From Leucobacter sp. (GTDB taxonomy: Bacteria > Actinomycetota > Actinomycetes > Actinomycetales > Microbacteriaceae), in assembly GCA_031178565.1 (NCBI GenBank), contig JAPSIU010000198.1, positions 1-5,683 on the forward strand: 5,683 nucleotides of DNA. The letters run 5' to 3'. The translations under genes were made by a program, and so were the position numbers. Under the pieces are notes generated by a model. It had not been told where the DNA came from, did not search any database, and saw only the letters and a program-made list of their open reading frames with translations. Positions 4,631-5,683 of this stretch are shown piece after piece. Every line of letters starts with the position of its first letter. Position 1 is the stretch's first letter.

Positions 4631-5683
4631 CGCGCTGAAGCGGCGGGTCGCCGAGCGGCGCGCCGGCATCGACACCGAGCTGGTCGCGCTCTCGAACCGG
4701 CTGCACGACGATCCCGAGACGGGGTGGCAGGAGCACCGCTCCTCTGCGGCGGTCGCGAGTGCGCTCGAGGAGCACGGCTTCGCCGTCGAACGACCGTACC
4801 TCGGGCTGGAGACCGCCTTCCGCGCGGTGTCCGGTGCGGAGGGCGGCTTCACCGTCGGGTTTCTCGCCGAGTACGACGCGCTTCCGGGGCTCGGTCACGC
4901 GTGCGGCCACAATCTCATCTCGGCCATGTCGGTGGGCGCCGCGATCGCGCTCTCAGAGGTCGCTCGGGAGCTCGGGATCACCGTCGAGGTGATCGGGACC
5001 CCGGCCGAGGAGGGAGGCGGAGGCAAGATCGAGCTGCTCGAGCGCGGCGCGTTCCGGGAGCTCGACCTCGCCCTCATGGCGCACCCGGCACCCGTCGACG
5101 TCGCCGAGGCCCGACCGTTCGCGGTCGCGCACTGGCACGTGCAGTACGACGGCAAGGCGGCGCACGCCGCCGCCTACCCCGAACGGGGCGTCAACGCGAA
5201 CGACGCGTTTCTCGTCGCCCAGCTCGCGATCGCCCTGCTGCGCCAGCAGCTCCCGGCCGGCGTGCGGGTGCACGGCGTGCAGACGCGCGGCGGCGAGGCC
5301 CCGAACGCGATCCCCGAGCGCACCGAGGGCCGCTGGTACGTGCGAGCCGAGACCATGGAACAGCTGCTGCAACTCGAGGAGCGCGTCCTCAAGTGCTTCG
5401 AGGCGGGGGCTCTCGCGACGGGTGCGACGCTCACGGTGACGCCGGAGAGCAAGCGCTACTCCGAGATGCGCACCGACGAGGAGGCGCTCGATCTCTATCG
5501 CGCGAACGCCGCCGCACTCGGCCGGGACTTCGACGTCGATCCCATCGCGGCGACCATGAACCGCGCCTCCACCGACATGGGGAACGTCTCGCAGCTCGTG
5601 CCCGCTATCCACCCGTACATCGGCGTCGGGGGCAGCGCGAGCAATCATCAACCGGAGTTCGCGGAGGCCCGATGCAGGCCTCC
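4623..5683 (+). CDS. M20D-type metallo-amidohydrolase (ACY1L2/PM20D2/AbgB-like), 3' end cut by window
   Basis: Starting at ATG 4623 the frame stays open for 353 codons to the window edge (family length about 390-440, so the C-terminus is missing). Metal-site motifs are in order: GHACGHN (91-97; C94, H96), PAEE (127-130; E129 as probable base, E130 as ligand), AHP (153-155; H154) and SNHQPEF (340-346; H342). The inserted dimerisation domain is recognisable at about 168-280, with GKAAHAAAYPERGVNANDA (177-195). CGHN followed by LIS, in place of CGHD, and the NHQPEF motif point to the ACY1L2/PM20D2-like group, which cleaves amide bonds in dipeptides or N-acyl/aminobenzoyl amino acids with a dinuclear metal centre. 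There is no signal peptide, so it is cytosolic. The start overlaps the DUF1028 stop by 8 bases and has only a weak ribosome-binding site, implying translation by coupling. The exact substrate is unknown. Confidence 0.92.
   Translation, partial: MRDALKRRVAERRAGIDTELVALSNRLHDDPETGWQEHRSSAAVASALEEHGFAVERPYLGLETAFRAVSGAEGGFTVGFLAEYDALPGLGHACGHNLISAMSVGAAIALSEVARELGITVEVIGTPAEEGGGGKIELLERGAFRELDLALMAHPAPVDVAEARPFAVAHWHVQYDGKAAHAAAYPERGVNANDAFLVAQLAIALLRQQLPAGVRVHGVQTRGGEAPNAIPERTEGRWYVRAETMEQLLQLEERVLKCFEAGALATGATLTVTPESKRYSEMRTDEEALDLYRANAAALGRDFDVDPIAATMNRASTDMGNVSQLVPAIHPYIGVGGSASNHQPEFAEARCRP

Noticed and set aside
3818..4852. Minus-strand open frame of 344 codons across DUF1028 and the M20 start
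   Set aside because: It spans three genes with strong family matches on the plus strand. Its composition is typical of an antisense frame and it shows no domain.
4953..5651. Minus-strand open frame of 232 codons opposite the M20 gene
   Set aside because: The plus strand carries conserved M20 metal-site and dimerisation motifs throughout; this is a codon-bias shadow.

Overview
This is GC-rich actinobacterial DNA, most likely from a Microbacteriaceae-type organism. The evidence is a 32-codon gene for the actinobacterial bS22-type ribosomal protein, frequent GTG starts, a leaderless-looking promoter, and strong G/C bias at third codon positions that gives long antisense shadow frames. Genus assignment is inference.

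Left part (1-801, plus strand): a housekeeping block. It opens with the complete bS22-type gene, followed by a clean intrinsic terminator. A TAGACT -10-like box then leads almost directly into a two-gene unit: a DUF836-type glutaredoxin-like protein and a Dabb (stress-responsive alpha/beta barrel) protein, overlapping by ATGA. A short convergent gap of 63 bases ends this block.

Right part (865-5683): this looks like an accessory catabolic cluster. On the minus strand lie an FAD/NAD(P)H-dependent monooxygenase-type flavoprotein and, upstream of it, a LysR-type regulator. Divergent from the regulator, on the plus strand, is a tightly coupled operon: a RidA/YjgF-family protein, a DUF1028 (putative Ntn-hydrolase fold) protein and an M20D-type metallo-amidohydrolase that runs off the window end. 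Overlaps are GTGA and ATGCGTGA, so the three are probably translated in stoichiometric fashion.

The two AT-rich gaps, 2197-2444 and 3366-3521, each carry an ATC-N9-GAT dyad with a T-N11-A core, the layout expected of LysR operators. This suggests that one regulator controls both the flavoprotein and the operon. The combination of flavin oxygenase, Rid protein and amidohydrolases recalls the logic of the Rut pyrimidine pathway: oxidative attack, clean-up of a reactive intermediate and amide cleavage. The substrate is not identifiable here; an N-acyl or peptide-like compound is the best guess. The RidA homologue lacks the catalytic arginine of archetypal RidA, and the DUF1028 family has no settled biochemical function, so this cluster is the most interesting part of the window.
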